A DNA stretch of 64,000 nucleotides from Mesorhizobium sp. (lineage in GTDB: Bacteria > Pseudomonadota > Alphaproteobacteria > Rhizobiales > Rhizobiaceae): NCBI GenBank assembly GCA_004963905.1, contig SUGL01000033.1:1-64000 (forward strand), written 5' to 3'. This document shows positions 17,117-25,929 of this stretch, one piece after another. The notes beneath the pieces are model-generated. The model had not been told where the DNA came from and did not search any database. It saw only the letters and a program-made list of their open reading frames with translations. The first letter of the stretch is position 1; each line of letters starts with the position of its first letter. A program made the translations under genes and the position numbers.

Positions 17117-17710
17117 ATGATGCGCAATTCCCGTCCTGCCACCCTGGCCCTGTTCAGCTCGCTGGCCGCTTTCGCCGCATCCGGCGCGGCTGCCCAAGAG
17201 CAGACGCAGCCGAGCGCCGACATGCCGGCCACCACGACCTTCGGCAGATGGACCACGATCATCGATACGCTCGATACCGGGCAGGACGCGCACAAGACCT
17301 GCGCCGCCTCGACGGCCTTCGTCGATGGCAACGGCAATGCCGGCACGCTGACGCTGTCGATCTCGACCGGTGACGCGTTGCCGCCCGATGCCTATCCCGC
17401 CGTCATGATCACCGTCGACAACAAGGATCTGCCGACCGGCAAGAACATCGCGGCGACCTTCGGCGATCCCGGCGTCAAGGTTTCGGCGACGGTTTCCTCC
17501 GCCGACGCCGTCAACGGCCGCCCTAGCTGGATGGTCGACAACCAGGCCAAGACCAGCCTGGCTCTGTTACGCGCCATGCGCAAAGTCACCTCGCTCGATA
17601 TCGCCTTCGGCAAGCAGGCGGTTGTCAGCATTCCGATGGATGGGTTCACCAAGGCCTATCGCAATCTCGGCACCTCCTGCGGCTTCGCGACCAAGGACGT
17701 TGCGCCCTGA
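17117..17710 (+). CDS. Hypothetical periplasmic protein (invasion-associated locus B-like)
   Basis: A 197-residue protein with a signal peptide (RPATLALFSSLAAFAASGAA, cleaved after AAAQ). The mature part contains FGRWTTIIDTL, one Cys early (HKTCAAS) and one late (LGTSCGFAT), plus MDGFTKAYRNLG at the end. The last segment recalls the IalB-type family, in which a Phe/Tyr-containing helix precedes the final Cys, but similarity is weak and function unknown. Start at 17117 is one of three consecutive candidates (TTG, ATG, ATG) after GGAGAC. It lies between glyA and nrdR. Confidence 0.65.
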   Translation: MMRNSRPATLALFSSLAAFAASGAAAQEQTQPSADMPATTTFGRWTTIIDTLDTGQDAHKTCAASTAFVDGNGNAGTLTLSISTGDALPPDAYPAVMITVDNKDLPTGKNIAATFGDPGVKVSATVSSADAVNGRPSWMVDNQAKTSLALLRAMRKVTSLDIAFGKQAVVSIPMDGFTKAYRNLGTSCGFATKDVAP

Positions 17711-17824
17711 CACCGACACGGCGGTCGGGGCAGGGCGCTGGCAATCTTGCGCGCGCCTCGCTATCTCTGAGGCACAAAAGGCTCTAAATCCTTTCGCCAC
17801 AGAATCGCGAACCCAAGGCTCTCC

Positions 17825-18304
17825 ATGCGCTGCCCCTATTGTCAGTCCGAAGATACGCAGGTGAAGGATTCGCGTCCCGCCGAGGACGGCGCGGCGATCC
17901 GCAGGCGCCGCGTCTGTCCGGATTGCGGCGGCCGCTTCACCACCTTCGAGCGTGTGCAACTGCGCGACCTCGTCGTCATCAAGAAGTCCGGCCGCAAGGT
18001 GCCGTTCGACCGCGACAAGCTTTTGCGCTCGGTCGAGATCGCGGTGCGCAAGCGCAATGTCGATCCCGAGCGCATCGACCGCGCGGTGACCGGCATCGTG
18101 CGGCAGCTCGAAAGCTCGGGCGAGACGGAAGTGGCCTCCGGCGAGGTCGGTCGCCTGGTCATGGAAGCGCTGAAATCGCTCGACGACGTCGCCTATGTCC
18201 GCTTCGCCTCGGTCTATCGCAATTTCCGCGAGGCCAAGGATTTCCATGAATTGCTGGGCGAGTTGAAGGGCGACGAGGAAAAGACCGAAGAGGACGCCGG
18301 CTGA
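17825..18304 (+). CDS. nrdR: Transcriptional repressor NrdR
   Basis: A 159-residue NrdR, the (d)ATP-sensing repressor of ribonucleotide reductase operons. The N-terminal zinc ribbon is visible as MRCPYCQ and CPDCGGRFTTFE, followed by the ATP-cone domain beginning VIKKSGRKVPFDRDKLLRSV. The C-terminal VAYVRFASVYRNFREAKDF is also diagnostic. Length is standard. It leads the nrdR-ribD-ribE-ribH-nusB block, with ribD starting three bases after the stop. Confidence 0.97.
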   Translation: MRCPYCQSEDTQVKDSRPAEDGAAIRRRRVCPDCGGRFTTFERVQLRDLVVIKKSGRKVPFDRDKLLRSVEIAVRKRNVDPERIDRAVTGIVRQLESSGETEVASGEVGRLVMEALKSLDDVAYVRFASVYRNFREAKDFHELLGELKGDEEKTEEDAG

Positions 18305-18306
18305 CA

Positions 18307-19437
18307 ATGGCGGGATCTCGATTGAGCGAGGCCGAGCAGGCGGCCCTTGATCGCCGTTTCATGGCCGCGGCCATCCGGCTGTCGCGCCGCAATGCCGGCC
18401 GCACTTCCACCAATCCTTCCGTCGGCACCATCATCGTGCGCGACGACGGCGCCGGGCCGATGATTATCGGCACTGGCGTCACCGCTGTCGGCGGCCGGCC
18501 GCACGCCGAGACCGAGGCGCTGGCCGAGGCGGGCGAGCTCGCGCGCGGCGCAACCGCCTATGTGACGCTTGAGCCTTGCGCCCATCACGGTCGTACGCCG
18601 CCTTGCGCCAACGCGCTGGTCAATGCCGGCATTGCGCGCGTCGTCGGCGCGGCAAGCGATCCCGATCCGCGCGTCTCCGGCCAAGGCTACGCCATCCTGC
18701 GCGCCGCCCGCGTCGAAGTGGTGGAGAAGGTGCTGGCCACCGAAGCCGCAGAGCAGATGGCCGGCTATTTGATTCGATCTTTGAAAAAACGCCCGGAAGT
18801 TATCCTGAAGCTTGCGCTTTCCAGCGACGGCAAGATCGGCAGGAGAGGCGCCGGCCAGGTTGCGATCACTGGCGAGATCGCCAGGCGCGAGGTCTATCTG
18901 ATGCGCGCCGAGGCCGATGCCATCCTGGTCGGCATCGGCACTGCCCTCGAGGACGACCCGGCGCTGACCGTGCGGCTGCCGGGCCTGGAGAACCGCTCGC
19001 CGGCGCGCATCATACTCGATCGCCAGATTAAGCTGCCGGAGACTTCGAAACTGGTGTCTGGCGTTGACCGTGTTCTGCTCTATGTCGCCGCGTGCCCCGA
19101 GGCCGATCCGCATCGGCGGGCCGCGCTCGAACGTGTAGGCGTGCACTTCATCGGCACGGAAACGTATGAAAGCGAAGTGGCCCTGCCGGAACTACTGGAG
19201 GATCTGGCAGCGCTCGGCATGGCAAGCGTGCTGGTCGAGGGCGGCGCCAAGGTGGCTAGAGCCTTCCTGGAGGAGGGGCTGGTCGACCGCATCGTCCTGT
19301 TCCAAGGACCGGAAGCGATCGGCGAGGACGGCATTGCATCGCCCATCGACGCCGACCATATCCCGGCAGGGTTTCGCGAGTTGCGTCAGATGCGCTTCGG
19401 CGAGGATAGCTACGCCGAGTGGATAAGGGATTTGTGA
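18307..19437 (+). CDS. ribD: Bifunctional riboflavin biosynthesis deaminase/reductase
   Basis: A 376-residue two-domain enzyme that deaminates 2,5-diamino-6-ribosylamino-pyrimidinone phosphate and then reduces the ribosyl group. The N-terminal deaminase has the zinc motif HAETEALAEAG and PCAHHGRTPPCANAL. The C-terminal reductase shows KLALSSDGKIGRRGAGQVAI and VEGGAKVARAFLEEGLVD. The stop overlaps the ATG of ribE (TGATG). It is part of the rib operon headed by nrdR. Confidence 0.96.
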   Translation: MAGSRLSEAEQAALDRRFMAAAIRLSRRNAGRTSTNPSVGTIIVRDDGAGPMIIGTGVTAVGGRPHAETEALAEAGELARGATAYVTLEPCAHHGRTPPCANALVNAGIARVVGAASDPDPRVSGQGYAILRAARVEVVEKVLATEAAEQMAGYLIRSLKKRPEVILKLALSSDGKIGRRGAGQVAITGEIARREVYLMRAEADAILVGIGTALEDDPALTVRLPGLENRSPARIILDRQIKLPETSKLVSGVDRVLLYVAACPEADPHRRAALERVGVHFIGTETYESEVALPELLEDLAALGMASVLVEGGAKVARAFLEEGLVDRIVLFQGPEAIGEDGIASPIDADHIPAGFRELRQMRFGEDSYAEWIRDL

Positions 19438-20054
19438 TGTTTACCGGGATCGTTACCGATGTAGGCACCGTCGCGACGGTAAAGCCTCTGAGCGAAGGCG
19501 TCGGGCTGCGCATCGACACGGCCTACGATCCCGAAACGATCGCGATCGGCGCCTCGATTTCCTGCGGCGGCGTCTGCCTGACGGTCACCGCGTTGCCCGA
19601 GCATGGCTCGAACGCACGCTGGTTCGAGGTCGAGGCTTGGGAGGAAGCGCTGCGGCTGACCACGGCGTCGAATTGGAAATCCGGCACCAGGATCAATCTC
19701 GAACGGGCGCTGAAGATCGGCGACGAGCTCGGCGGCCATATCGTCTCCGGTCATGTCGACGGCACGGCCGAAATCGTCGAGCGTAAGGAGGAGGGCGATG
19801 CCGTGCGCTTCACGCTGGAAGCGCCGCGGCATTTGGCGAAATTCATCGCGCCGAAGGGTTCGGTCGCGCTCGACGGCACATCGCTCACCGTCAACAAGGT
19901 CGAAGGCACCCGCTTCGACGTGCTTCTGATCCAGCATTCGCTGAGCGTCACCACCTGGGGCGAGCGTCAGGCTGGCGACCGCGTCAACCTCGAGATCGAT
20001 ACGATGGCCCGCTACGCGGCGCGCCTGGCGGAGGCGGCGAAAGAGGGGCTGTGA
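19437..20054 (+). CDS. ribE: Riboflavin synthase, alpha subunit
   Basis: A 205-residue riboflavin synthase that dismutates two 6,7-dimethyl-8-ribityllumazine molecules. It has the start MFTGIVTDVGTV and the two tandem lumazine-binding barrels: DTAYDPETIAIGASISCGGV CLTV in the first, and GHIVSGHVDGTAEIV with SVALDGTSLTVN in the second. The gene overlaps ribD by one base and is itself coupled to the small ORF at 20054. Some authors call this gene ribC. Confidence 0.95.
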   Translation: MFTGIVTDVGTVATVKPLSEGVGLRIDTAYDPETIAIGASISCGGVCLTVTALPEHGSNARWFEVEAWEEALRLTTASNWKSGTRINLERALKIGDELGGHIVSGHVDGTAEIVERKEEGDAVRFTLEAPRHLAKFIAPKGSVALDGTSLTVNKVEGTRFDVLLIQHSLSVTTWGERQAGDRVNLEIDTMARYAARLAEAAKEGL

Positions 20055-20233
20055 TGGCCGAGAACACAACAGTTTCCACGCAAGAAGAAAAGCTCAGCAT
20101 CGAGGACGAGCGACGTCTCGATCTGTCGGTCAATGATCGCAGGGCCTTCGTTGAGGCCCTGGTCAATCCGGGGCCGGTCAATGAGCGCCTGCGCGATACC
20201 GTGCGTCGCTATCGCGAGACGACAGCCCTCTGA
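20054..20233 (+). CDS. 59-aa ORF resembling the C-terminal tail of a TacA/DUF1778 antitoxin
   Basis: A small ORF whose ATG overlaps the ribE stop (GTGATGG). Residues from about 25 on, with LSVNDRRAFVEALVNP then GPVNERLRDTVRRYRE, match my memory of the C-terminal part of DUF1778 (TacA-type) antitoxins. That part normally follows a ribbon-helix-helix DNA-binding domain. Here the first 24 residues are short, charged and do not form that domain. No GNAT toxin gene is adjacent. It may be a relic, or a short protein kept in the operon. The translational coupling supports expression. Confidence is for a real translated ORF; the family resemblance is an inference. Confidence 0.55.
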   Translation: MAENTTVSTQEEKLSIEDERRLDLSVNDRRAFVEALVNPGPVNERLRDTVRRYRETTAL

Positions 20234-20309
20234 CGGTCAACTGCCGCAATCTTCCGCTTGCGATCAATCCGGCTTCGGCCTAAGTCACCGGCAACCCCCG
20301 GAGACTTTT

Positions 20310-20804
20310 ATGGCTGGCATATCCCAACACGGCAAAGCGTTCATTCGTCCGCAGGCGAAGGCGCATCTGCTTATTGTCGAGGCGCGTTTCCACGACGACC
20401 TTGCCGACGCGCTGCTCGAAGGCGCGACCCGCGCGCTGGACGAAGCTGGCGCCACCTATGACGTCGTCACCGTTCCCGGCTCGCTCGAAATACCGGCCGT
20501 CATCACCTTCGCGCTGGATGGCGCCGGCGAGGGCGGCGTGCACTATGACGGCTTCGTCGCGCTCGGCACCATCATTCGTGGCGACACCTATCATTTCGAC
20601 ATCGTCGCCAATGAATCGAGCCGTGCCCTTATGGACCTTTCCGTCCAGGAAGCGATCGCTATCGGCAACGGCATCCTGACCACCGAGAACGATGAGCAGG
20701 CCTGGACGCGCGCCAGGCGCAGCGAAGGCGACAAGGGCGGGTTCGCTGCGCGCGCCGCGCTGACCATGATCGCGCTGAAAGAGAAATTCGGAGCCCAATC
20801 GTGA
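20310..20804 (+). CDS. ribH: 6,7-dimethyl-8-ribityllumazine synthase
   Basis: A 164-residue lumazine synthase, which joins the RibD-pathway pyrimidine with dihydroxybutanone phosphate. It shows LLIVEARFHDDLADALLEGA, the substrate loop VVTVPGSLEIPAVITFAL, GFVALGTIIRGDTYHFDIVA with the catalytic His, and NGILTTENDEQAWTRA. The ATG at 20310 follows CCCGGAGACTTTT. It is 76 bases after the small ORF and overlaps nusB by four bases. Confidence 0.96.
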   Translation: MAGISQHGKAFIRPQAKAHLLIVEARFHDDLADALLEGATRALDEAGATYDVVTVPGSLEIPAVITFALDGAGEGGVHYDGFVALGTIIRGDTYHFDIVANESSRALMDLSVQEAIAIGNGILTTENDEQAWTRARRSEGDKGGFAARAALTMIALKEKFGAQS

Positions 20805-21295
20805 GCGATCCTGCCCCCACCGGTGCGGTGCGCCACGCCAACAAGCGGGGCGCCGCCCGTCTTGCCGCCGTCCAGGCGCTCTACCAGATGGATGTGGCTG
20901 GCAGCGGCGTGTTCGAAATCACCGCCGAATACGAGGCTTTCCGCCTGGGCAAGGAAGTCGACGGCGCGCTCTATCGCGAGGCCGACGCGCAGTGGTTCCG
21001 CGCCATCCTGACCGGCGTCGTCGAGAACCAGAAGACCATCGATCCGGTCATCCGACAGGCGCTGACCGAAGACTGGCCGCTCTCGCGGCTGGATTCGACT
21101 CTGCGCGCCATCCTGCGCGCCGGCGTCTATGAATTGATGAAGCGCGACGACGTGCCGGTGGCCGTCATCGTTTCGGAATATGTCGACATAGCCAAGGCTT
21201 TCTATGAGGAAGACGAGCCGAAGCTGGTCAACGCAGTGCTCGACCGTGTCTCGCGCCGGGTGCGTGGCGAGGGTCGCGGCAAGGACGCATCGTGA
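20801..21295 (+). CDS. nusB: Transcription antitermination factor NusB
   Basis: A 164-residue all-helical NusB, which with NusE (S10) binds boxA RNA in rRNA antitermination. It has the N-terminal ANKRGAARLAAVQALYQMDV with the Arg-rich start, LDSTLRAILRAGVYELM, and VPVAVIVSEYVDIAKAFYEE followed by VNAVLDRVSR. The GTG start at 20801 overlaps the ribH stop. ribH-nusB coupling is widely conserved. The usual downstream thiL is not here; an MFS transporter overlaps the stop instead. Confidence 0.95.
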   Translation: MSDPAPTGAVRHANKRGAARLAAVQALYQMDVAGSGVFEITAEYEAFRLGKEVDGALYREADAQWFRAILTGVVENQKTIDPVIRQALTEDWPLSRLDSTLRAILRAGVYELMKRDDVPVAVIVSEYVDIAKAFYEEDEPKLVNAVLDRVSRRVRGEGRGKDAS

Positions 21296-22512
21296 CCGCC
21301 ACGGCAGTTGTCGCCAGGCCCGGTAGGGAAGCGCGCCGCACGGCAGTGCTCCTCGCGGCTGCCCAGGCGATCGTCGGCTCCGCCGCGCCGATCGCCATTT
21401 CGCTCGGCGCGCTTGCCGGACAATATCTGCTCGGCCCCGACAAATCGCTGGCGACGGCGCCGGTCACCGGCTTCAATCTCGGGGTCGCTCTCGGCGCGCT
21501 GCCGGCAGCCGCGATCATCCGCCGGCTAGGCCATCGCGGCGGCTTCATGACCGGCACCGTCATCACCGCGCTCGGCGGCCTGATCGCGACGCTGGCGCTC
21601 TTTCAGGCGAGCTTCTGGCTGTTTGCCTTCGGTCTCGGCGTGATCGGCGTCGGCGGCGCTTTCGTCCAGCAGTTCCGCTTCGCCGCCGCCGACAACGCCC
21701 CGCCGGAATTCAAGGCGCGCGCCATTTCCTTCGTGCTGGCGGGCGGCATCGTCACCGCCATCCTCGGGCCGCAGATCGTCATCTACACCCGCGAACTTCT
21801 GGCTCCGGTGATGTTTGCCGGATCCTTCGCCTCGATCCTCGTACTGGCGGCAGTCGGCGCGGTCGTCCTGTCCTTCCTGCATATGTCGATGCCGGCGGGC
21901 AGGGTCGCGACAACCGAGCAAAGCGACGCTCGGCCGCTGGCCGAGATCGCCACCCAGCCGCGCTTTGTCGCGGCGCTGTTCTGCGCCGTCGGCAGCTACG
22001 CGCTGATGAGCTTCGTCATGACCGGCGCGCCGCTCGCCATGGTCGGCTGCGGGCTCTCGACCGACGACGCGACGCTCGGCATTTCCTGGCATGTCATGGC
22101 GATGTTCGGGCCGAGTTTCTTCACCGGTTCGCTGATCCACCGCTTCGGCGCCGAGCGCATCGTCGCCATCGGGCTGGTCTTGCTCATCGGCTGCGGAACG
22201 GTGGCGCTTTCCGGCCTCGCGCTCTGGCAGTTCTGGACGGCGCTGATCCTGCTCGGCCTCGGCTGGAATTTCAGCTTCATCGGCGCGACCGCCATGGTCG
22301 CGGCCTGCTACCGGCCGTCCGAAAAGGGCAAGGTGCAGGGCTTCCACGACTTCGTCCTGTTCGGCTCCGTTGCCTTCGCTTCGCTGATGTCTGGTGCGGT
22401 CTACAATGCCTGGGGCTGGACCATGCTGAATTGGATCTTGTTCCCGGTTGTCATGCTCTGCTTCCTGGCGCTTGGTGCCCTGAAGCTGCCGGGCTTGCGC
22501 GGCGCCAACTGA
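21292..22512 (+). CDS. MFS transporter
   Basis: A 406-residue major facilitator with about twelve predicted helices. It starts with GTG at 21292, overlapping the nusB stop by four bases. Features include FNLGVALGALPAAAIIRRLG HR in the first half (loop 2-3 region), AAADNAPPEFKARAISFVL before helix 5, and SFFTGSLIHRFGAERIVAIG in the second half. The family resembles YnfM-like or riboflavin-neighbourhood MFS proteins, but the substrate is unknown. Being translationally coupled to the rib-nusB operon, flavin or precursor transport is a possible but unproven role. Confidence 0.85.
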   Translation: MTATAVVARPGREARRTAVLLAAAQAIVGSAAPIAISLGALAGQYLLGPDKSLATAPVTGFNLGVALGALPAAAIIRRLGHRGGFMTGTVITALGGLIATLALFQASFWLFAFGLGVIGVGGAFVQQFRFAAADNAPPEFKARAISFVLAGGIVTAILGPQIVIYTRELLAPVMFAGSFASILVLAAVGAVVLSFLHMSMPAGRVATTEQSDARPLAEIATQPRFVAALFCAVGSYALMSFVMTGAPLAMVGCGLSTDDATLGISWHVMAMFGPSFFTGSLIHRFGAERIVAIGLVLLIGCGTVALSGLALWQFWTALILLGLGWNFSFIGATAMVAACYRPSEKGKVQGFHDFVLFGSVAFASLMSGAVYNAWGWTMLNWILFPVVMLCFLALGALKLPGLRGAN

Positions 22513-22670
22513 CATCACACTGTCTGGATCCGGCGCCGCGCGCCATTCGCGCCGGGCACAAAATTATTGCGCGCATTCCGCTAGTTATGAAACCGTGTGC
22601 CCCGACGGCGCGTTAAAGCCATGCTCATATGCCGCCTCTGGCCCATCGGCTCACAGCAAAGGATTCTCAA

Positions 22671-23582
22671 ATGTTTTCAATCGGAAAGCTCGCCGTAGCA
22701 GCGATCGCGCTCGGCATCACAGCAGCTTCGGCGCATGCCCAGGTCGTGGTCTCCTCGAAGATCGACACCGAGGGCGGTGTGCTCGGCAACGTCATCCAGC
22801 TGGTCTTGAACGCCAACAACATCAAGACCACCGACCGCATCCAGCTTGGCGCCACGCCCGTGGTGCGCAAGGCGATCACCGCTGGCGAGATCGACATTTA
22901 TCCCGAATATACCGGCAACGCCGCCTTCTTCTTCCAGAAGGCGGACGATCCGGTTTGGAAGGATGCCGCCAAGGCCTACGAGACCGCCAAGAAGCTCGAC
23001 TATGACGCCAACAAGATCGTCTGGCTGTCGCCGTCGCCAGCCAACAACACCTGGGCGATTGCATTGCGCAAGGAGGTAGCCGACGAGAACAAGCTCACCA
23101 CCCTGTCGGACTTCGGCAAGTATGTCTCCGGTGGCGGCAAGGTCGTTCTTGCTGCCTCGGCCGAGTTCGTCAACTCGGCGGCGGCCCTTCCGGCCTTCCA
23201 GACCACTTACGGCTTCAAGCTGAAGCCGGACCAGTTGATCACGCTCTCCGGCGGCGACACGGCAGCGACCATCGCCGCGGCCGCCAACCAGACCAATGGC
23301 GCCAACGCCGCCATGGTCTATGGCACCGACGGCGGTATCCAGCCCTCGGGCCTCGTCGTGCTCGAGGACGACAAGAATGTGCAACCCGTCTATCAGCCGG
23401 CGCCGATCATCCGCGAGAAGGTGTTGAAGGAACATCCGGAAATCGAGTCGCTGCTGAAGCCGGTGTTCGCCAAGCTCGATCTCGCCACGCTGCAGCAGCT
23501 CAACGGCCGCGTCCAACTGGGTGGTGAGCCCGCGAAGGCGGTGGCGGAAGACTTTTTGAAGACGAATGGCTTCTTGAAGTAA
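22671..23582 (+). CDS. Osmoprotectant/betaine ABC transporter substrate-binding protein (OsmF type)
   Basis: A 303-residue periplasmic binding protein with signal peptide (FSIGKLAVAAIALGITAASA, cleaved after HAQ). The mature protein has the OpuAC/OsmF look: VVSSKIDTEGGVLGNVIQLV, GEIDIYPEYTGNAAFF and NNTWAIALRKEVA. These domains bind quaternary amines such as glycine betaine or choline through aromatic residues. It is the first gene of a four-gene ABC operon, separated from the permease by a 250-bp gap with a palindromic repeat. The substrate is inferred from family only. Confidence 0.88.
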   Translation: MFSIGKLAVAAIALGITAASAHAQVVVSSKIDTEGGVLGNVIQLVLNANNIKTTDRIQLGATPVVRKAITAGEIDIYPEYTGNAAFFFQKADDPVWKDAAKAYETAKKLDYDANKIVWLSPSPANNTWAIALRKEVADENKLTTLSDFGKYVSGGGKVVLAASAEFVNSAAALPAFQTTYGFKLKPDQLITLSGGDTAATIAAAANQTNGANAAMVYGTDGGIQPSGLVVLEDDKNVQPVYQPAPIIREKVLKEHPEIESLLKPVFAKLDLATLQQLNGRVQLGGEPAKAVAEDFLKTNGFLK

Positions 23583-23609
23583 TCAGCTCACGCGTTGATC
23601 GACGTTACG

Positions 23610-23790
23610 CCGGTGCGAGGCGCCCCCCTCTGTCCTGCCGGACATCTCCCCCACTTGGGGGGAGATCGGATGTCGCGTTGGCTTTCGCCAATCTCCGGCA
23701 AGGCAAGGAGAGCGCCAGCGACGAAGCTGCCAATCTCCCCCCTTGTGGGGGAGATGTCCGGCAGGACAGAGGGGGGCGCGAAGGAGCGAG
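23610..23790. repeat. Palindromic repeat inside the osmoprotectant ABC operon
   Basis: A long fold-back element. GCGCCCCCCTCTGTCCTGCC then GGACATCTCCCCCACTTGGG at the left is mirrored by CCTTGTGGGGGAGATGTCCG then GCAGGACAGAGGGGGGCGCG at the right, with about 75 bp between the arms. No ORF. In RNA it would form a strong hairpin between the binding-protein and permease genes, which could stabilise or attenuate the message. Confidence 0.8.
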
Positions 23791-23833
23791 GCCTTTCTGA
23801 ATTTGCCCCTCCAAATCGTCGTGCTAGCAGCCG

Positions 23834-24997
23834 ATGACCCTCCGCTTCGACAAGCTCGGCGTGGTCATTGCGGCGATCGTCGCCTATGCCGCGTTCCTCG
23901 CACCCTTCGCCACCTTCCGCGCCAACCGCATCGTGCCCGGACAGGCGCGCTCGATCCTCGAAGCGCTGCCGTCCACGCTTGGCGTCCTGCTGCTGGCGAT
24001 ACTGCTCGTCGGTGGCATCGTCGCCCTGCTGAGGACGCCCCTCTTGCTAAGGCTGGCGGCCAGCGTCGTTGCGCTGGTCGCTCTTGCCGTCCTGATCGGC
24101 GTTGCCGGAGGTTTCCTGACGCCCGCCGGCAACACCTTCGCCCGCGTCGCGCCGGCCTCGGGCTTCTGGCTGCTGATCTTCGCCTTCACGCTGCTTCTGG
24201 CCGATGTGCTGAGCCGGCTGAACCTCTCGCCATTGGCGCGCGTCGGCGTTCTTGCCGTCGCCGCGCTCGCCATCGGCGCGTTGCTCGTGTCGGGAAGCTG
24301 GGACAGTCTTTCCATCCTCAAGGAATATGCCAGCCGCGCCGATAGTTTCTGGGCGGAAGGCTCCAAGCACGTCACGCTGGCGCTCGGCTCGCTGGCAGCC
24401 GCGGTGGTCGCCGGAGTTCCGCTCGGCATCCTGTGCCACCGCGTCGAGGCGCTGCGGGCAGGGGTGCTGAACGTGCTCAACATCATCCAGACCATTCCGT
24501 CGATCGCGCTCTTCGGCCTGCTGATCGCGCCGCTCGGCTGGGTCGCCGCGCATGTGCCGGGCGCGGCGGCTGCCGGCATCAGGGGCATCGGCACGGCGCC
24601 TGCTTTCGTTGCGCTGTTTCTGTACTCGCTGCTGCCGGTGGTAGCGAACACAGTGGTCGGCCTTGCCGGCGTGCCGCGCGCCGCCAACGATGCCGCCCGC
24701 GGCATGGGCATGACCGACCGTCAGCGCCTGTTCGATGTCGAGTTCCCGCTCGCCTTTCCGGTGATCCTGACCGGCATCCGCATCGTGCTGGTGCAGAATA
24801 TTGGACTGGCGACGATCGCGGCGCTGATCGGCGGCGGCGGCTTCGGCGTCTTCGTCTTCCAGGGCGTCGGTCAGACGGCGATGGATCTTGTGCTGCTCGG
24901 CGCCGTGCCCACCGTGGCGCTGGCCTTCGCCGCCGCCATCATCCTCGACGCGGTCATCGAAATGACCTCCACCAAGCGCAGGACAGACTCCGAATGA
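23834..24997 (+). CDS. ABC transporter permease (YehY/OsmY-like), long form
   Basis: A 387-residue inner-membrane permease. The N-terminal ~160 residues contribute extra helices (VVIAAIVAYAAFLAPFATF, VLLLAILLVGGIVALL, LAASVVALVALAVLIGVAGG). The C-terminal part is the ABC permease core with the EAA-like loop GLAGVPRAANDAARGMGMTD just before the last helices, which contacts the ATPase. This matches YehY-type proteins of osmoprotectant importers. The stop overlaps the ATPase start (ATGA). Confidence 0.9.
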   Translation: MTLRFDKLGVVIAAIVAYAAFLAPFATFRANRIVPGQARSILEALPSTLGVLLLAILLVGGIVALLRTPLLLRLAASVVALVALAVLIGVAGGFLTPAGNTFARVAPASGFWLLIFAFTLLLADVLSRLNLSPLARVGVLAVAALAIGALLVSGSWDSLSILKEYASRADSFWAEGSKHVTLALGSLAAAVVAGVPLGILCHRVEALRAGVLNVLNIIQTIPSIALFGLLIAPLGWVAAHVPGAAAAGIRGIGTAPAFVALFLYSLLPVVANTVVGLAGVPRAANDAARGMGMTDRQRLFDVEFPLAFPVILTGIRIVLVQNIGLATIAALIGGGGFGVFVFQGVGQTAMDLVLLGAVPTVALAFAAAIILDAVIEMTSTKRRTDSE

Positions 24998-25929
24998 TCG
25001 AGATCGAAGGCATCACCAAGCGCTATAACGGAACGGCGGTCGTCGACGACGTATCGATGGTCGTCGAGCCGCGCACCATCGCCGTGATCGTCGGCACCTC
25101 CGGCTCCGGCAAGACGACCCTGCTCAGGATGATCAACCGGCTGGTCGAGCCGAGTTCCGGATTGATCAAGATCGACGGCGCCGACAATCGCTCGCTGCCC
25201 GGATATCAGCTGCGCCGCAGCATCGGCTACGCCATCCAGGGCCACGGCCTGTTCCCGCATCGGACAGTCGCGCAGAACATCGCCACGGTGCCGCTGCTGC
25301 TCGGCTGGGATAAGGAGCGCATCAAGGCGCGGGTCGAAGAACTGATGACGCTCTACCAGCTAGACCCGCAGGCGTATGGTCCGCGCTATCCGCATGAGCT
25401 CTCCGGCGGCCAGCAGCAGCGCGTCGGCGTTGCGCGCGCGCTTGCCGCGGAACCCAATGTGCTTCTGATGGACGAGCCCTTCGGCGCGCTCGACCCGATC
25501 ATCCGCACCAAGGCGCAGGAGGACCTGCTGGCGATCCAGAGGCGCTTCGGCACCACCATCGTCCTTGTCACCCACGACATGGAGGAGGCGGTGCATATGG
25601 GCGACAAGATCGCCGTGATGGATGCCGGAAAGGTGCTGCAATACGCCAAACCGGCGGAGATCTTGGCGAGGCCAGCCAACGGCTTCGTCGAAACCCTGGT
25701 CGGCGCCAGCGAACGACCGTTCCGGCTCCTGTCGCTCGGTCGCGTGCGTGATGCCGTGGAGCCCGGCGGCGCCGAGGGCGAGGCGATCCCTGGCGACGCC
25801 AGCCAGCGCGATGCACTCGCCGAGCTTCTGTGGACGGGCCGTCCGGCGCTGCCGGTGAAAGGCGCCGACGGCAAGCCGCTCGGGCGCGTCACCGTGGAAG
25901 GACTGGTGAAACGCGCGAGGCCCGCATGA
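24994..25929 (+). CDS. ABC transporter ATP-binding protein (YehX/OsmV-like)
   Basis: A 311-residue nucleotide-binding subunit. Walker A is GTSGSGKTTLLRM (about 34-46), the signature is LSGGQQQRVGVARAL, Walker B is VLLMDEPFGALD, and the H-loop is VTHDMEEAVH. The region after residue 235 is an accessory domain, as in OpuA-type ATPases but shorter and without a clear CBS pair. It drives uptake with the two permeases. It overlaps its neighbours by four bases on both sides. Confidence 0.94.
   Translation: MIEIEGITKRYNGTAVVDDVSMVVEPRTIAVIVGTSGSGKTTLLRMINRLVEPSSGLIKIDGADNRSLPGYQLRRSIGYAIQGHGLFPHRTVAQNIATVPLLLGWDKERIKARVEELMTLYQLDPQAYGPRYPHELSGGQQQRVGVARALAAEPNVLLMDEPFGALDPIIRTKAQEDLLAIQRRFGTTIVLVTHDMEEAVHMGDKIAVMDAGKVLQYAKPAEILARPANGFVETLVGASERPFRLLSLGRVRDAVEPGGAEGEAIPGDASQRDALAELLWTGRPALPVKGADGKPLGRVTVEGLVKRARPA

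Noticed and set aside
22513..22670. Possible riboswitch or attenuator before the osmoprotectant operon
   Set aside because: I could not build a convincing conserved aptamer; the short GC-rich palindrome at GGCGCCGCGCGCC is not enough.
23610..23790. Palindrome considered as an insertion sequence
   Set aside because: No transposase ORF, no target-site duplication that I can see, and only ~180 bp long.
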